This document shows positions 45,057 to 54,903 of a stretch of 64,000 nt of DNA, piece after piece. The stretch covers positions 208,094 through 272,093 of the forward strand of contig NZ_SMMU01000001.1 of NCBI RefSeq assembly GCF_004339665.1. Reading direction: 5' to 3'. How positions within the stretch are numbered: position 1 is the stretch's first letter; the number at the start of each line of letters is the position of its first letter. The DNA is from Azotobacter chroococcum. GTDB lineage: Bacteria; Pseudomonadota; Gammaproteobacteria; Pseudomonadales; Pseudomonadaceae. The translations under genes were made by a program, and so were the position numbers. The notes under the pieces were generated by a model that did not search any database, was not told where the DNA came from, and saw nothing but the letters and a program-made list of their open reading frames with translations.

Positions 45057-45071
45057 ATTCTAAAAAAGAAT
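45057..45071. promoter_or_regulatory. CysB-like AT-rich inverted repeat
   Basis: ATTCTAAAAAAGAAT has perfect arms ATTCT/AGAAT around five adenines, in a 110-bp AT-rich tract between the hydrolase and yezD. It resembles the box at 42147-42164. Binding by CysB is inferred from similarity and the sulfate-uptake genes downstream. Confidence 0.45.
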
Positions 45072-45248
45072 AAAAAATTATTTATTTATTCCAATTGTCT
45101 TATGCAGCAGAGCAGCAATAAATAACTATTAAATATATAAAAATCACTAAATAGTATTTTTAAGAATATTCGATTCCCCCCTAATATCCGCCCCACGCCG
45201 CCGGGCCAACGGGCTCGCCGGCACATTACATCCAAGGAGAGCACAGCC

Positions 45249-45434
45249 ATGAGCGCCCCCCTCAGAAGCTTCGAAGGCCAGGACGAAGCCAACATCCTGC
45301 GCGAAATCCACGCCGCCCTGAAGAACCTGCGTTTCGGCGCGGTGGAAATCACCGTGCACAACGGCCAGATCGTGCAGATCGAGCGCAAGGAGAAATTCCG
45401 CCTGCAGGCCCAGAACACCAACAAGACCCCCTGA
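45249..45434 (+). CDS. YezD-family small protein (DUF2292)
   Basis: This 61-residue protein has the YezD pattern: [20 protein letters not shown] followed by [20 protein letters not shown]. Members occur beside sulfate-uptake and cysteine genes in many bacteria, but their biochemical role is not established. AAGGAG lies upstream of the ATG. It precedes the sulfate-binding protein and shares its promoter region. Confidence 0.85.
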   Translation: MSAPLRSFEGQDEANILREIHAALKNLRFGAVEITVHNGQIVQIERKEKFRLQAQNTNKTP

Positions 45435-45459
45435 TTTACCAGGGCGAACGAACGACCCG

Positions 45460-45473
45460 ACTGGACGACCGGA
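45460..45473 (+). promoter_or_regulatory. Degenerate copy of the leader motif
   Basis: ACTGGACGACCGGA matches ACCGGACCACCGGA at 12 of 14 positions. It lies between yezD and the sulfate-binding protein gene, 136 bp before the latter's start. With four sites all before sulfur-uptake genes on the coding strand, relatedness is plausible, though this copy is weaker evidence. Confidence 0.4.
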
Positions 45474-45609
45474 GGGTGTGAATGAAGAAGAAGCCGGGCA
45501 ACCAGCCCCACTGGGCAGGCAGGGCACGAGCCACCTGCACCAGCGCACGCCAACGCCGACCCTACACACAACTAGAACGCATCCCCCGATACATCCAGGA
45601 GTCGTATCC

Positions 45610-46608
45610 ATGTCCATCCGTCGTTTCGCCCTCGCCGCGCTGGCCGGCCTGAGCCTGAGTGCCACCGCCCAGGCACAGACCCTGCTGCTCAACGTGTCCT
45701 ACGATCCGACCCGCGAGCTGTACAAGGAGTACAACGCCGCCTTCAACAAGCACTGGCAGGCCGAGGGCAATGACCCGGTGACCGTCCAGCAGTCCCACGG
45801 CGGCTCGGGCAAGCAGGCCCGCGCGGTGATCGACGGGCTCAAGGCCGACGTGGTGACCCTGGCCCTGGCCGGCGACATCGACGAGCTGTACCGGCTCGGC
45901 AAGCTGATTCCCGAGGACTGGCAGAGCCGCCTGCCGCAGGCCAGCACGCCCTACACCTCGACCATCGTCTTCCTGGTGCGCAAGGGCAACCCGAAAGGCA
46001 TCAAGGACTGGGGCGACCTGGTCAAGCCGGGCGTGGAAGTGATCACCCCGAACCCGAAGACCTCCGGCGGCGCACGCTGGAACCTCCTCGCCGCCTGGGC
46101 CTGGGCGCAGCAGAAGTACGGCAGCGAGGACAAGGCCAAGGCCTTCGTCGAACAGCTCTACAAGCAGGTGCCGGTGCTGGATACCGGGGCGCGCGGCTCG
46201 ACCATCACCTTCGTCAACAACAACATCGGCGACGTGCTGCTGGCCTGGGAGAACGAGGCCTTCCTGGCCCTGAAGGAACAGGGCGGAGAGAACTTCGAGA
46301 TCGTCGTGCCCTCGCTGTCGATCCTCGCCGAACCGCCGGTGGCGGTGGTGGACCGGAACGTCGACAAGAAGGGTACCCGCGAGGTGGCCACCGCCTACCT
46401 GAACTACCTGTACAGCGAGGAAGGCCAGCGCATCGCCGCGAAGAACTTCTACCGGCCGCGCAACGAGAAGGTCGCCGCCGAGTTCGCCAAGCAGTTCCCC
46501 CGCCTCGAGCTGGTGACCATCGACAAGGATTTCGGTGGCTGGAAAGCCGCCCAGCCGAAGTTCTTCAACGACGGCGGGGTGTTCGACCAGATCTACAAGG
46601 TGAAATGA
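45610..46608 (+). CDS. sbp: Periplasmic sulfate-binding protein
   Basis: This 332-residue sulfate-binding protein has a signal peptide ([20 protein letters not shown], cleavage near residue 22). Characteristic mature sequence includes [38 protein letters not shown] and [19 protein letters not shown]. The [12 protein letters not shown] and SGGARW loops bind sulfate through main-chain amides. It feeds the CysTWA transporter encoded next. ATG 45610 is selected because the upstream extension is proline-rich and unrelated. Confidence 0.95.
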   Translation: MSIRRFALAALAGLSLSATAQAQTLLLNVSYDPTRELYKEYNAAFNKHWQAEGNDPVTVQQSHGGSGKQARAVIDGLKADVVTLALAGDIDELYRLGKLIPEDWQSRLPQASTPYTSTIVFLVRKGNPKGIKDWGDLVKPGVEVITPNPKTSGGARWNLLAAWAWAQQKYGSEDKAKAFVEQLYKQVPVLDTGARGSTITFVNNNIGDVLLAWENEAFLALKEQGGENFEIVVPSLSILAEPPVAVVDRNVDKKGTREVATAYLNYLYSEEGQRIAAKNFYRPRNEKVAAEFAKQFPRLELVTIDKDFGGWKAAQPKFFNDGGVFDQIYKVK

Positions 46609-46693
46609 GCACTTGACCCAACAAGCCAAGCCACAAGCCGGACATGCCGAACTCCGCTTGTGGCTTTCGGCTTTCTGCCAATCCGATAGAGAG

Positions 46694-47518
46694 ATGTCCA
46701 TGTCCCGCCGCATATCCCCCGTCATACCCGGCTTCGGGCTGACGCTGGGCTACACCCTGGTGTATCTCAGTCTGTTGGTGCTGATTCCCCTGGGTGCCAT
46801 GTTCGTCCACGCCTCCCAGCTCAGCTGGGCAGAGTTCTGGGCTGTGATCTCCGCCCCGCGGGTGCTGGCCGCGCTCAAGCTCAGCTTCGGCACCGCGCTG
46901 GCCGCCGCCCTGCTCAACGGGGTGATCGGCATCCTGCTGGCCTGGGTGCTGGTGCGTTATACCTTCCCCGGACGCAAGCTCATCGACGCCATGATCGACC
47001 TGCCGTTCGCCCTGCCCACCGCGGTGGCCGGCATCGCCCTGACCGCGCTCTACGCGCCGGCCGGGCCGGTCGGCCAGCTCGCCGGCGAGTTCGGCCTGAA
47101 GATCGCCTATACCCCGCTGGGCATCGCCCTGGCGCTGACCTTCGTCACCCTGCCCTTCGTGGTGCGCACCCTGCAGCCGGTGCTGGCGGACATCCCCCGC
47201 GAGGTCGAGGAGGCCGCCGCCTGCCTCGGCGCCAGCCCCTGGCAGACCTTCCGTCACGTGCTGCTGCCGGCGCTGTTGCCGGCCTGGCTGACCGGCTTCG
47301 CCCTGGCCTTCGCCCGCGGCATCGGCGAGTACGGCTCGGTGATCTTCATCGCCGGCAACATGCCGGGCAAGACCGAGATCCTGCCGCTGTTGATCATGGT
47401 CAAGCTGGACCAGTACGACTACACCGGCGCCACCAGCATCGGCGTGCTGATGCTGGTGGTGTCCTTCGCCCTGCTGCTGCCGCTCAACCTGCTGCAGCGG
47501 CGCATCGCCACGCCGTAA
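46694..47518 (+). CDS. cysT: Sulfate ABC transporter permease CysT
   Basis: This 274-residue inner-membrane subunit of the sulfate/thiosulfate importer has about six hydrophobic segments. [20 protein letters not shown] is the CysT signature, and the cytoplasmic EAA loop reads [42 protein letters not shown] is also typical. The start could be ATG 46694 or 46700; GAGAG precedes both. It follows sbp by 85 bp and precedes cysW by ten. Confidence 0.94.
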   Translation: MSMSRRISPVIPGFGLTLGYTLVYLSLLVLIPLGAMFVHASQLSWAEFWAVISAPRVLAALKLSFGTALAAALLNGVIGILLAWVLVRYTFPGRKLIDAMIDLPFALPTAVAGIALTALYAPAGPVGQLAGEFGLKIAYTPLGIALALTFVTLPFVVRTLQPVLADIPREVEEAAACLGASPWQTFRHVLLPALLPAWLTGFALAFARGIGEYGSVIFIAGNMPGKTEILPLLIMVKLDQYDYTGATSIGVLMLVVSFALLLPLNLLQRRIATP

Positions 47519-47528
47519 GGAGGCCGCC

Positions 47529-48401
47529 ATGTCGTCCACAACCCTGAGCGCAGCCGCCTCCGCCAACGCCGCCCGCCGCGGCAACGCCCTCGGCCGCCGC
47601 CTGCTGATCGCCGCCGCCTGGCTGGCGTTCGCCGTATTCCTCCTGCTGCCGCTCTACGTGGTGCTGAGCGAGGCGCTCAAGCTCGGCTTCGGAACCTTCT
47701 TCGAGGCTCTGCTGGAGCCCGACGCCCTCTCCGCCCTGAAGCTGACCCTGCTCGCCGTGGGCATCTCGGTGCCGCTCAACCTGGTGTTCGGCTTGGCTGC
47801 CGCCTGGTGCGTGAGCAAGTACGAGTTCCTCGGCAAGAGCCTGCTGGTGACCCTGATCGACCTGCCGTTCTCGGTCTCGCCGGTGATCGCCGGCCTGATC
47901 TACGTGCTGCTGTTCGGCGCCCAGGGGGTCTTCGGCGAGTGGCTGACGGAGCACGACATCCAGATCGTCTTCGCCCTGCCCGGCATCGTCCTGGCGACCA
48001 TCTTCGTCACCCTGCCCTTCGTCGCCCGCGAGCTGATCCCGCTGATGCAGGAACAGGGCACCCAGGAGGAGGAAGCCGCGCGCCTGCTCGGCGCCAACGG
48101 CTGGCAGATGTTCTGGCACGTCACCCTGCCCAACATCAAATGGGGCCTGATCTACGGTGTGGTGCTCTGCACCGCCCGCGCCATGGGCGAGTTCGGTGCG
48201 GTGTCGGTGGTTTCCGGACACATCCGCGGCTTCACCAACACCCTGCCGCTGCACGTCGAGATTCTCTACAACGAGTACAACCACGTCGCCGCCTTCAGCG
48301 TCGCCAGCCTGCTGCTGGTCCTGGCACTGATCATCCTGCTGCTCAAGCAGTGGAGCGAAGCCCGTCTGTCCCGCCTCAAGTCCAATGCTGCCGAGGAGTA
48401 A
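47529..48401 (+). CDS. cysW: Sulfate ABC transporter permease CysW
   Basis: This 290-residue partner of CysT forms the heterodimeric sulfate channel. Hallmarks are [42 protein letters not shown] as the EAA loop, and [19 protein letters not shown]. An N-terminal alanine-rich extension precedes the first membrane helix. AAGGAGG lies upstream of ATG 47529, and three bases separate its stop from cysA. Confidence 0.95.
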   Translation: MSSTTLSAAASANAARRGNALGRRLLIAAAWLAFAVFLLLPLYVVLSEALKLGFGTFFEALLEPDALSALKLTLLAVGISVPLNLVFGLAAAWCVSKYEFLGKSLLVTLIDLPFSVSPVIAGLIYVLLFGAQGVFGEWLTEHDIQIVFALPGIVLATIFVTLPFVARELIPLMQEQGTQEEEAARLLGANGWQMFWHVTLPNIKWGLIYGVVLCTARAMGEFGAVSVVSGHIRGFTNTLPLHVEILYNEYNHVAAFSVASLLLVLALIILLLKQWSEARLSRLKSNAAEE

Positions 48402-48404
48402 GCC

Positions 48405-49376
<972 letters not shown>

Positions 49377-49384
49377 AACACTCT

Positions 49385-49467
49385 GCCCGGCCCGAACATG
49401 CGGGCCGGGCAGGGCTCTTCGAACTCCTGGAAGCACGACGGGCGGGGTAAACCCCGCCCGTTCTTTT
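49385..49467 (+). terminator. Tandem hairpins after cysA, second with T-run
   Basis: The first hairpin, GCCCGGCCCG and CGGGCCGGGC around AACATG (49385-49410), has no T-run. The second, CGGGCGGGGT, AA, ACCCCGCCCG (49439-49460), is followed by TTCTTTT and is a good rho-independent terminator for the sulfate operon. Confidence 0.8.
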
Positions 49468-49501
49468 CATGTCGCAGCGAGCCGCCCTTCTCGGGCGGAC
49501 C

Positions 49502-50422
49502 TCAGAGGCGCTTTATCTCGCCGCCCACCGGAACCAGCTCGGGCGAGCGCTCCGCGGTGGCATCGCGCAGCATCGACTCCAGATTGCGCTCGATGTTCTG
49601 GCACAGGGCTTCGGTCTGGATGCGGTGCTCGCTGTTGCGGAAAGGGCTTTGCAGATCCGTGCCGACCCGTTCGATGGCCAGCAGCATGAAGCCCGCCACC
49701 GTCGACACCAGCGGCGTGTACCAGCCCAGGGTTTCCACCAGGCCGATCGGCATGATCAGGCAGAACAGGGTGATGAACAGGCGCGGGAAGTACACGTAGG
49801 GATACGGCAGTGGCGTGTTGGCGATCCGCTCCATGCCGCCCTGGCAGTCGGACAGCACCACCATGGTGGACTCCAGTCGCGACAGGCGCATGCTGTCCAG
49901 CCGACCGGCCTTGTATTCCTTGGCCAGCAGGGCGGCCGAGCCGTTGAGGATGTCGTTGGGGAAATTGTTGGTGTGATGACGGCGGTCGAACTCTTCGGCC
50001 GGGATCAGCGCCTGGACCTCATCGCCGCAAGGCGCGCCCTTCAGGTGCGCCGACAGAGCCTTCACATAGGCCACATGGCGGCGCAGGAGAATGGCCTTGA
50101 CCGGATTCATGCCATAGGCGTCATCGATCAGGGTGAGTACCTGGCGCGCGTAGCTGCGCGAGTTGTTGGTCATGGTGCCCCACAGGGTCCGCGCTTCCCA
50201 CCAGCGGTTGTAGGCACTGGAATTGCGGAAGCTGGTCAGCACCACCAGCGCCGAACCGAGCAGCGTCAGGGGCATCGAGGGGAGGTTCCAGCGTGGACTC
50301 ACAAGAAGCATGTAATCCACGGTGATGAAGATATCCCAGAGCAACAGCCAGAACAGCGACCAGCCAACATAGGTGAGAGTTTTGATCAGGTATTGGCTTT
50401 TTCGGATAAAGGCGTTCGACAC
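49502..50422 (-). CDS. Bestrophin-family anion channel (UPF0187)
   Basis: This 306-residue membrane protein of the bestrophin family forms pentameric chloride or other anion channels. Markers are the N-terminal SWSLFWLLLWDIFITV-like helix, LVSPRWNLPSMPLTLLGSAL, NSSAYNRWWEARTLWG (the conserved arginine/tryptophan cluster) and LITLFCLIMPIGLVETLGW. Four hydrophobic regions are visible. No linked regulator or operon partner is evident. Confidence 0.9.
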   Translation of the reverse strand: MSNAFIRKSQYLIKTLTYVGWSLFWLLLWDIFITVDYMLLVSPRWNLPSMPLTLLGSALVVLTSFRNSSAYNRWWEARTLWGTMTNNSRSYARQVLTLIDDAYGMNPVKAILLRRHVAYVKALSAHLKGAPCGDEVQALIPAEEFDRRHHTNNFPNDILNGSAALLAKEYKAGRLDSMRLSRLESTMVVLSDCQGGMERIANTPLPYPYVYFPRLFITLFCLIMPIGLVETLGWYTPLVSTVAGFMLLAIERVGTDLQSPFRNSEHRIQTEALCQNIERNLESMLRDATAERSPELVPVGGEIKRL

Positions 50423-51602
50423 GGGCGCATCTCGACTAGGGGAGTAACGGGGATTCGACCATCGAACGGTAGTTCGATATCACTGCAACCCCATGAATCT
50501 CGGGTTATCCGATGGATGGAGCTATTAATGATTAACCACCTGAGCGCGTCAAGGATGCCATCTGCGACTTATGCATCGACTCGCGCGCTCGAACCCGTGC
50601 CCATCGGCAAGCGAATACCTCATCCAGATCGGTTCGATCTTTGAAGCAACATCTTCCAAAAACCCATCTACAACCAGCCAAATCCAAGGGTATCCCGGCT
50701 TTCCTTAGCGAATATCGATGCCCCGCAGACGAAACCTGACATGGCATGTCCATAGCGGACACTACGACGAAGAAGTTGGCGATACAGACTTCCGGTGGAC
50801 ACATCTGCAAACAATCTCGCATCTGCGAAACCCACCCCGGCAACATCCCAATCAGGGCAGCGGGCCAGGGCACGAAAGACAAACCACATGCTGTCCATCA
50901 GCATGCAGCGCACTGTAACAGGCGCCCGCACTCAGTAATGCCAATTCGACATCACCCAATAAGGAAGACATATTTTGAAAATCTTTTGACCCCGCCTTGA
51001 ACAGCCATGCCTGCTGCTCCTTATCCATTCAGCGAACCCTCGGCATTCCTCTGCTGGAGCAAAGCCAGCCATTCCAGGTTTTACCCAGCGCCCGCTCCAA
51101 AGAACAGGAGCGCCATTCCGCTCAAGTCGATCTGCACTGACGCAAGCCATGCAAATGACGCCCTCGATGAGCAGTCTGCATTACTTGACCCATTCCCCTT
51201 AAAAAGTTGATGACTGCTCTGAACATGGATGTTCGAATAGCGGTGGATCTGCAAATGCAAATAGCCGGAAACCCTCTCTCGCAATCGCAACTGCCGACCA
51301 TGCAATGACAGTGCACCAGCACACGGCAGGTCATCGCATCTGGATCGGATGGAACGCATTCATCAGGAGGCTGGTCAATGACCAGCCTCCTTCACGCTCA
51401 TTCACATACAGCACTCAACATCGGCGACCTGGTCATCGATGACTTCGCAGGCGGCTTCGCCTCGACCGCTATCGAGCCAGGCCGCGGACGGCAGGAGGAT
51501 ACTGCTGCCCTCGCCTCGCCGGTCATCCGCTACGCGACCATGACCAAATTCAAGAGCCTCATGCTCGAAGCAGAGGGAGGTGACAGCAGAGGATGCCTGC
51601 TA
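50423..51602. other. Long region with no supportable gene
   Basis: About 1.2 kb of moderate-GC sequence. Open frames are short, overlap on both strands and show neither conserved motifs nor good ribosome sites. I see no tRNA, repeat or terminator that I can defend. The composition differs from the flanking GC-rich genes, so this may be decayed foreign DNA. Confidence 0.4.
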
Positions 51603-51848
51603 CTAATGCTTGGCCAGCCTGTCGATCAGAGCGCGGCAATGCTGGAACCCTGCCTCACGCGCCGCATCGAGGCCACAGCAGCAATAATCGACATCGGTCT
51701 TTCGGGAGGTAAACACTTCTTTATCGCGACGTACGCTGGCTCGGATAATCCACTTCCTTCCCAGCTCGGAGCGGTACGGCTCAACCGCCATATCGAACCC
51801 CTTGTACTTCTGCACGTATACAGCAACATCGGCACTATTATTATTCAT
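51603..51848 (-). CDS. Small hypothetical protein
   Basis: The frame of 81 residues starts at ATG 51848 with CGGAG five bases upstream. Its composition looks like a real protein: charged, with YKGFDMAVEPYRSELGRKWI and a cluster of three cysteines (DYCCCGLD). I recognise no family. It sits in a region of altered base composition next to a prophage remnant, so it may be of phage or island origin. The opposing frame at 51378-52010 is less protein-like. Confidence 0.5.
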   Translation of the reverse strand: MNNNSADVAVYVQKYKGFDMAVEPYRSELGRKWIIRASVRRDKEVFTSRKTDVDYCCCGLDAAREAGFQHCRALIDRLAKH

Positions 51849-52332
51849 ATTGTCTCCGTGATTGTGATGTTGGCCTGTCGAAACAGGCTGCTCGGCACTT
51901 ACAGCAGAAAAATCCTGCACCAACTAACGTTTCGTGGCAAGCGCACCGTAACAAGGCACAGCGCCATCAAGCTGCTGGATCTGGTCTGCCAAACCGCGCA
52001 AGTGAACTGACCCCGGAGCCGCCAGATCCGACTCCCGCCGCCTGGTCCGCACCGAAGGCACTCGCCTGCGATCGAAGGCCTGGCTTTGCTGATAGGCTGA
52101 TTCGTCCTCGCGCTTCAAGCTCAAAACCCAGCAACCACGTGCCCTGAGCCATCCCGCCATTTACGAAGCTATTAAGCATTGGCCTGCGCCAAGATTTGCC
52201 TCGGAAAGTATTTTTCAGACAAACTCTGGCAGAACTTCGGGCTGCCTATTTAGCCCGGAGGTGAACCCGAAAAAGACGTACCGCTATAACACTGCTACAA
52301 AACATTACTACCCCGTAAAGAGACAACCCATC
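51849..52332. other. Spacer with degenerate phage-integrase and phage-gene fragments
   Basis: On the minus strand about 52165-52060 there are remnants of DGSGHVVAGF and YQQSQAFDRR. They correspond to DGSGRLVAGFE and YQESQTFGRK at 58280-57998. A deletion seems to have joined the two parts, and frames are broken. No intact gene is present. Confidence 0.5.
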
Positions 52333-52521
52333 GTGCAAAAAAACATTGGCAGCATCGAAAAAATCGCTCGCATCGTGATCGGCATTGCACTGGTCATCTG
52401 GGCCATCGCAGGAGGTCCGCTCTGGGCTTGGGCTGGAGTAATGCTCCTGGCTACCGGGCTGCTCAGTTGGTGCCCTGCTCGCATGCTCTTCGGCGGCCGC
52501 AGCTGTTCAGTGGAAAAATAA
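52333..52521 (+). CDS. YgaP-like small membrane protein (DUF2892)
   Basis: This is a 62-residue inner-membrane protein of the DUF2892 type. The typical start QKNIGSIEKIARIVIGIALV is followed by two membrane segments and the LLSWCPARMLFGG block with its conserved cysteine. I choose GTG 52333 because it begins the conserved part; the frame is open to 52261. Relatives are found fused to or next to rhodanese-like sulfurtransferases, but none is present here. Confidence 0.8.
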   Translation: MQKNIGSIEKIARIVIGIALVIWAIAGGPLWAWAGVMLLATGLLSWCPARMLFGGRSCSVEK

Positions 52522-52978
52522 CGCCACCTTTTCATGCCCGGTTCGGCCCCTCTCGACAGACACTGATCACCGGCAACGCGCCGTCTCGGCTGTTTGGTCT
52601 GTCCATACTCGATGGACAGACCAATGCAGGAACCCTCGTTGAACAAAGGCTCCTGTTTCTCCCCTTCATACCGCCTCCATCTCAACTCCCCCATCCGCCA
52701 CAAGCGCTCCACCCGCATCGTGTAGCACTGCTCAGCAGCTCCCGCCGGCATGCCCCGGTCGGGCGAGATCGGGACGCTGGCGAGGCGCATGGTGCCCCAG
52801 CTCAGCGGCAAAAGCTGGCCGCCGGGAGTGAAGCGGATGGCGTCAGGGGGAGAAGGCGTGGCGGCACAGCGAGTACGCGGTTGCCGCCGGGGGAAGATGT
52901 GCAACTCGGGACCTGTCAGCCCGTCGCGGGGATCAGTGACGGTGGGCAACCCTGGCGTCGCCCCCTACCCGCCAGCTG
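52522..52978. other. Intergenic region, nothing recognised
   Basis: About 450 bp between the DUF2892 gene and a heptanucleotide repeat. No frame here has convincing coding features, and no RNA or repeat could be identified. Confidence 0.35.
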
Positions 52979-53069
52979 AGCCATTAGCCATTAGCCATTA
53001 GCCATTAGCCATTAGCCGTTAGCCGTTAGCCGTTAGCCGTTAGCCGTTAGCCGTTAGCCGTTAGCCGTT
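52979..53069. repeat. Heptanucleotide tandem repeat, 13 copies
   Basis: Five perfect copies of AGCCATT are followed by eight perfect copies of AGCCGTT, 91 bp in total. The first nine bases from the right lie inside the end of the glycine-zipper gene: its stop codon TAA at 53061-53063 belongs to the repeat. Length variation by slippage would change the 3' untranslated region, not the protein. Confidence 0.95.
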
Positions 53070-53447
53070 ATAAGGAAAGGATTCGGCAGTTTCGGGCGTC
53101 CAGCCAAGCGGGCGCGGACGGTTGCCGTGGATCACCACCTTGTCGCCGGGGGCGAAGACATAGTTCGGCGAGCGGTACGTCTTCAGGTCGCCGCTGTCGG
53201 TGCGCACGATGTAGGCGCGGTCGCTGCCGCCCAGTGCCTTCTGACCGGAACCGCCGAACACCGCGCCAAGTCCTGCACCGACCACGGCACCGATCGGACC
53301 GCCCACGGAACCGGCCATCATGCCAGTCATACCGCCCGTGGCCTGACCGGAAGTTTCGTCGCCCACTTCGCTGACGATTTCAGCGGCGTACACATTGCTG
53401 ACGGTGAGCATGCCGATGGTCAGAGCCAGAATGCCGAACTTTTTCAT
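53061..53447 (-). CDS. Glycine-zipper envelope protein with signal peptide
   Basis: This 128-residue protein has a signal peptide (KKFGILALTIGMLTVSNVYA, cleavage near residue 21), a linker, a glycine-zipper helix (SVGGPIGAVVGAGLGAVFGG) and a soluble C-terminal domain with DRAYIVRTDSGDLKTYRSPN and PGDKVVIHGNR. It is a paralogue of the protein at 25975, which lacks the signal peptide. ATG 53447 starts the signal. Its 3' end runs into a heptanucleotide repeat. Function unknown; probably cell-envelope. Confidence 0.8.
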   Translation of the reverse strand: MKKFGILALTIGMLTVSNVYAAEIVSEVGDETSGQATGGMTGMMAGSVGGPIGAVVGAGLGAVFGGSGQKALGGSDRAYIVRTDSGDLKTYRSPNYVFAPGDKVVIHGNRPRPLGWTPETAESFPYNG

Positions 53448-53956
53448 GGCGGTTCCCCCGAGGACGAGATAAGCGGTCGTGGCCAGTCGATTCCTGTTAC
53501 TGAGGCGCTGTCTGCGCCGTTTCGCTTCCCTTGCTGAGGAAACTAACCATTTGGATGACATGGATCAATAAAATAATTGCCATCTCATGCTTAAGGAGGG
53601 GGTGCTCCTGATGGCCGACCAAGCCGCGACTCCAGCCGCCCCCTTCACAGATGAATTCCAAGTAACTGATTTACAAGGAAAAGATGATCATGGCGGGAGT
53701 TGTAGCCACCCCCCAAGCCTGAAGGTAGACCGTTCGTCGCCCTTATCCGAGCGAGCCGGAGATGGTGAATGCGGCAGGCATGCCGGCGCCCTCTGGCCGT
53801 GAGCAGCATCGCCAGCGACCGACTTCAGGGAAGAAATGCCGTCAGCTACGCGTCCTGCCGGAGCCTGCTTGAGGTCGAGCGATTCGGCGCCGGTAGCTGG
53901 GCGGCGAGGCTGTGGAGATCGCGCTCGCCGCCGACCAGGAGAGGTAAATCAGGTCA
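53448..53956. other. Intergenic region, nothing recognised
   Basis: About 500 bp. A short frame at 53587-53802 has a modest start region (AAGGAGG nearby) but a composition that does not look like a conserved protein. I see no other feature. Confidence 0.35.
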
Positions 53957-54571
53957 TCAGCCCTTGGCCAGATGCCTGTCGATCAGCGGCGCCACCTCGG
54001 CGGCGAGGATTTTGGCCAGGCGGTGGTCGCCGCCGGGGAAGACGTGCAGCTCGGCGCGAGGCAGCAGCGCGGCGAGGCGCTGGCCGACACTGACGGGACT
54101 GACCGGATCGTCGTCGCCCCACAGCAGCAACGTCGGCGTCCGCAGTTCCGCCAGCCGGGGCGTCAGGTCTTCGCGATAGTCGATGAACCACTGCGGCACG
54201 AACAGGTTGGCCTCCGCGAACATGGGGCGCCAGTCGTGCGCGCCCAGGCTCTCCATATCCACCCCGCCCGAGGTCGCGGTCAGCACCAGATGGGTGACCA
54301 GCTCGGGCCGCTCAAGCGCCGCCAGCATGGCAATAACCCCACCCATCGACTGCGCCACCAGAGCCGCGGGCTGGTCGATCTCGGTCACGACACGCGCCAC
54401 CAGATCGGCAAAGCGGGTCACGTCCGGATCGGCCGGTGTCGAACCCAGGCCGGGCCAACCGACATGGACTTTCTGCGCCGGGTGAACGAGCAGATCGGCA
54501 GCCGGCCGCCAGAATCGCGTGCTGCCGGAGGCACCGGGAAGGAACAGGAGTTTGGAGGGGGAGGAATACAC
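53957..54571 (-). CDS. Alpha/beta-fold hydrolase
   Basis: This 204-residue serine hydrolase has the oxyanion-hole segment LLFLPGASGSTRFW, nucleophile elbow VAQSMGG with S75, acid residue region LLWGDDDPVSPV, and catalytic histidine in GGDHRLA. It belongs to the broad alpha/beta hydrolase superfamily; the substrate cannot be predicted. The start is GTG 54571. No operon partner is seen. Confidence 0.83.
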   Translation of the reverse strand: MYSSPSKLLFLPGASGSTRFWRPAADLLVHPAQKVHVGWPGLGSTPADPDVTRFADLVARVVTEIDQPAALVAQSMGGVIAMLAALERPELVTHLVLTATSGGVDMESLGAHDWRPMFAEANLFVPQWFIDYREDLTPRLAELRTPTLLLWGDDDPVSPVSVGQRLAALLPRAELHVFPGGDHRLAKILAAEVAPLIDRHLAKG

Positions 54572-54903
54572 GGGGTCAGCCCTTGCAGGTGTTGTTTGAG
54601 TGGAGCGACGCCATAGTAATGCTGGACAGGCGAAGCGTTGTCCACCCTATTTGCCGTCAAGCAGCACAAAAAATGCAGACGGAGAAAAGCCCGGAACCCC
54701 AATAAATACAAGGGCTCCGGGCTTTTCTGTTTCAGTCGCCGCTAGAGCCGTTTCACTGTACCCGGGCTCAAGGAATGCCCGGACTTCTCCCCTCTCCCAG
54801 GCATGAGAGAGACGCGAAACTGGCTGACCGCGGTTATGACTTTCCTTGCCTTCGCATAAGAAGGATTCGGCTCACGAAGAACCCCTGGAGCCTATCGAAT
54901 ACA
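54572..54903. other. Intergenic region containing the second dispersed-repeat copy
   Basis: The part 54739-54801 repeats 34716-34780. Near 54680-54730, AAAGCCCGGA and TCCGGGCTTTT form a strong hairpin followed by T residues on the plus strand, which may be a terminator or part of a REP element. No gene is supported. Confidence 0.45.
54739..54801. repeat. Dispersed repeat, copy 2
   Basis: CGCTAGAGCCGTTTC followed by GGGCTCAAGGA, CGGACTTCT and CCCTCTCCC matches copy 1 at 34716-34790 on the same strand with a few substitutions and one insertion. Both lie at 3' ends of transcription units. Confidence 0.6.

Noticed and set aside
51378..52010. 210-codon plus-strand frame opposite the small hypothetical gene
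   Set aside because: The minus-strand alternative has a better ribosome site and a more protein-like composition; this frame also crosses phage-fragment sequence.
52979..53069. CRISPR-like array
   Set aside because: The repeats are contiguous heptamers without spacers; no cas gene is present.
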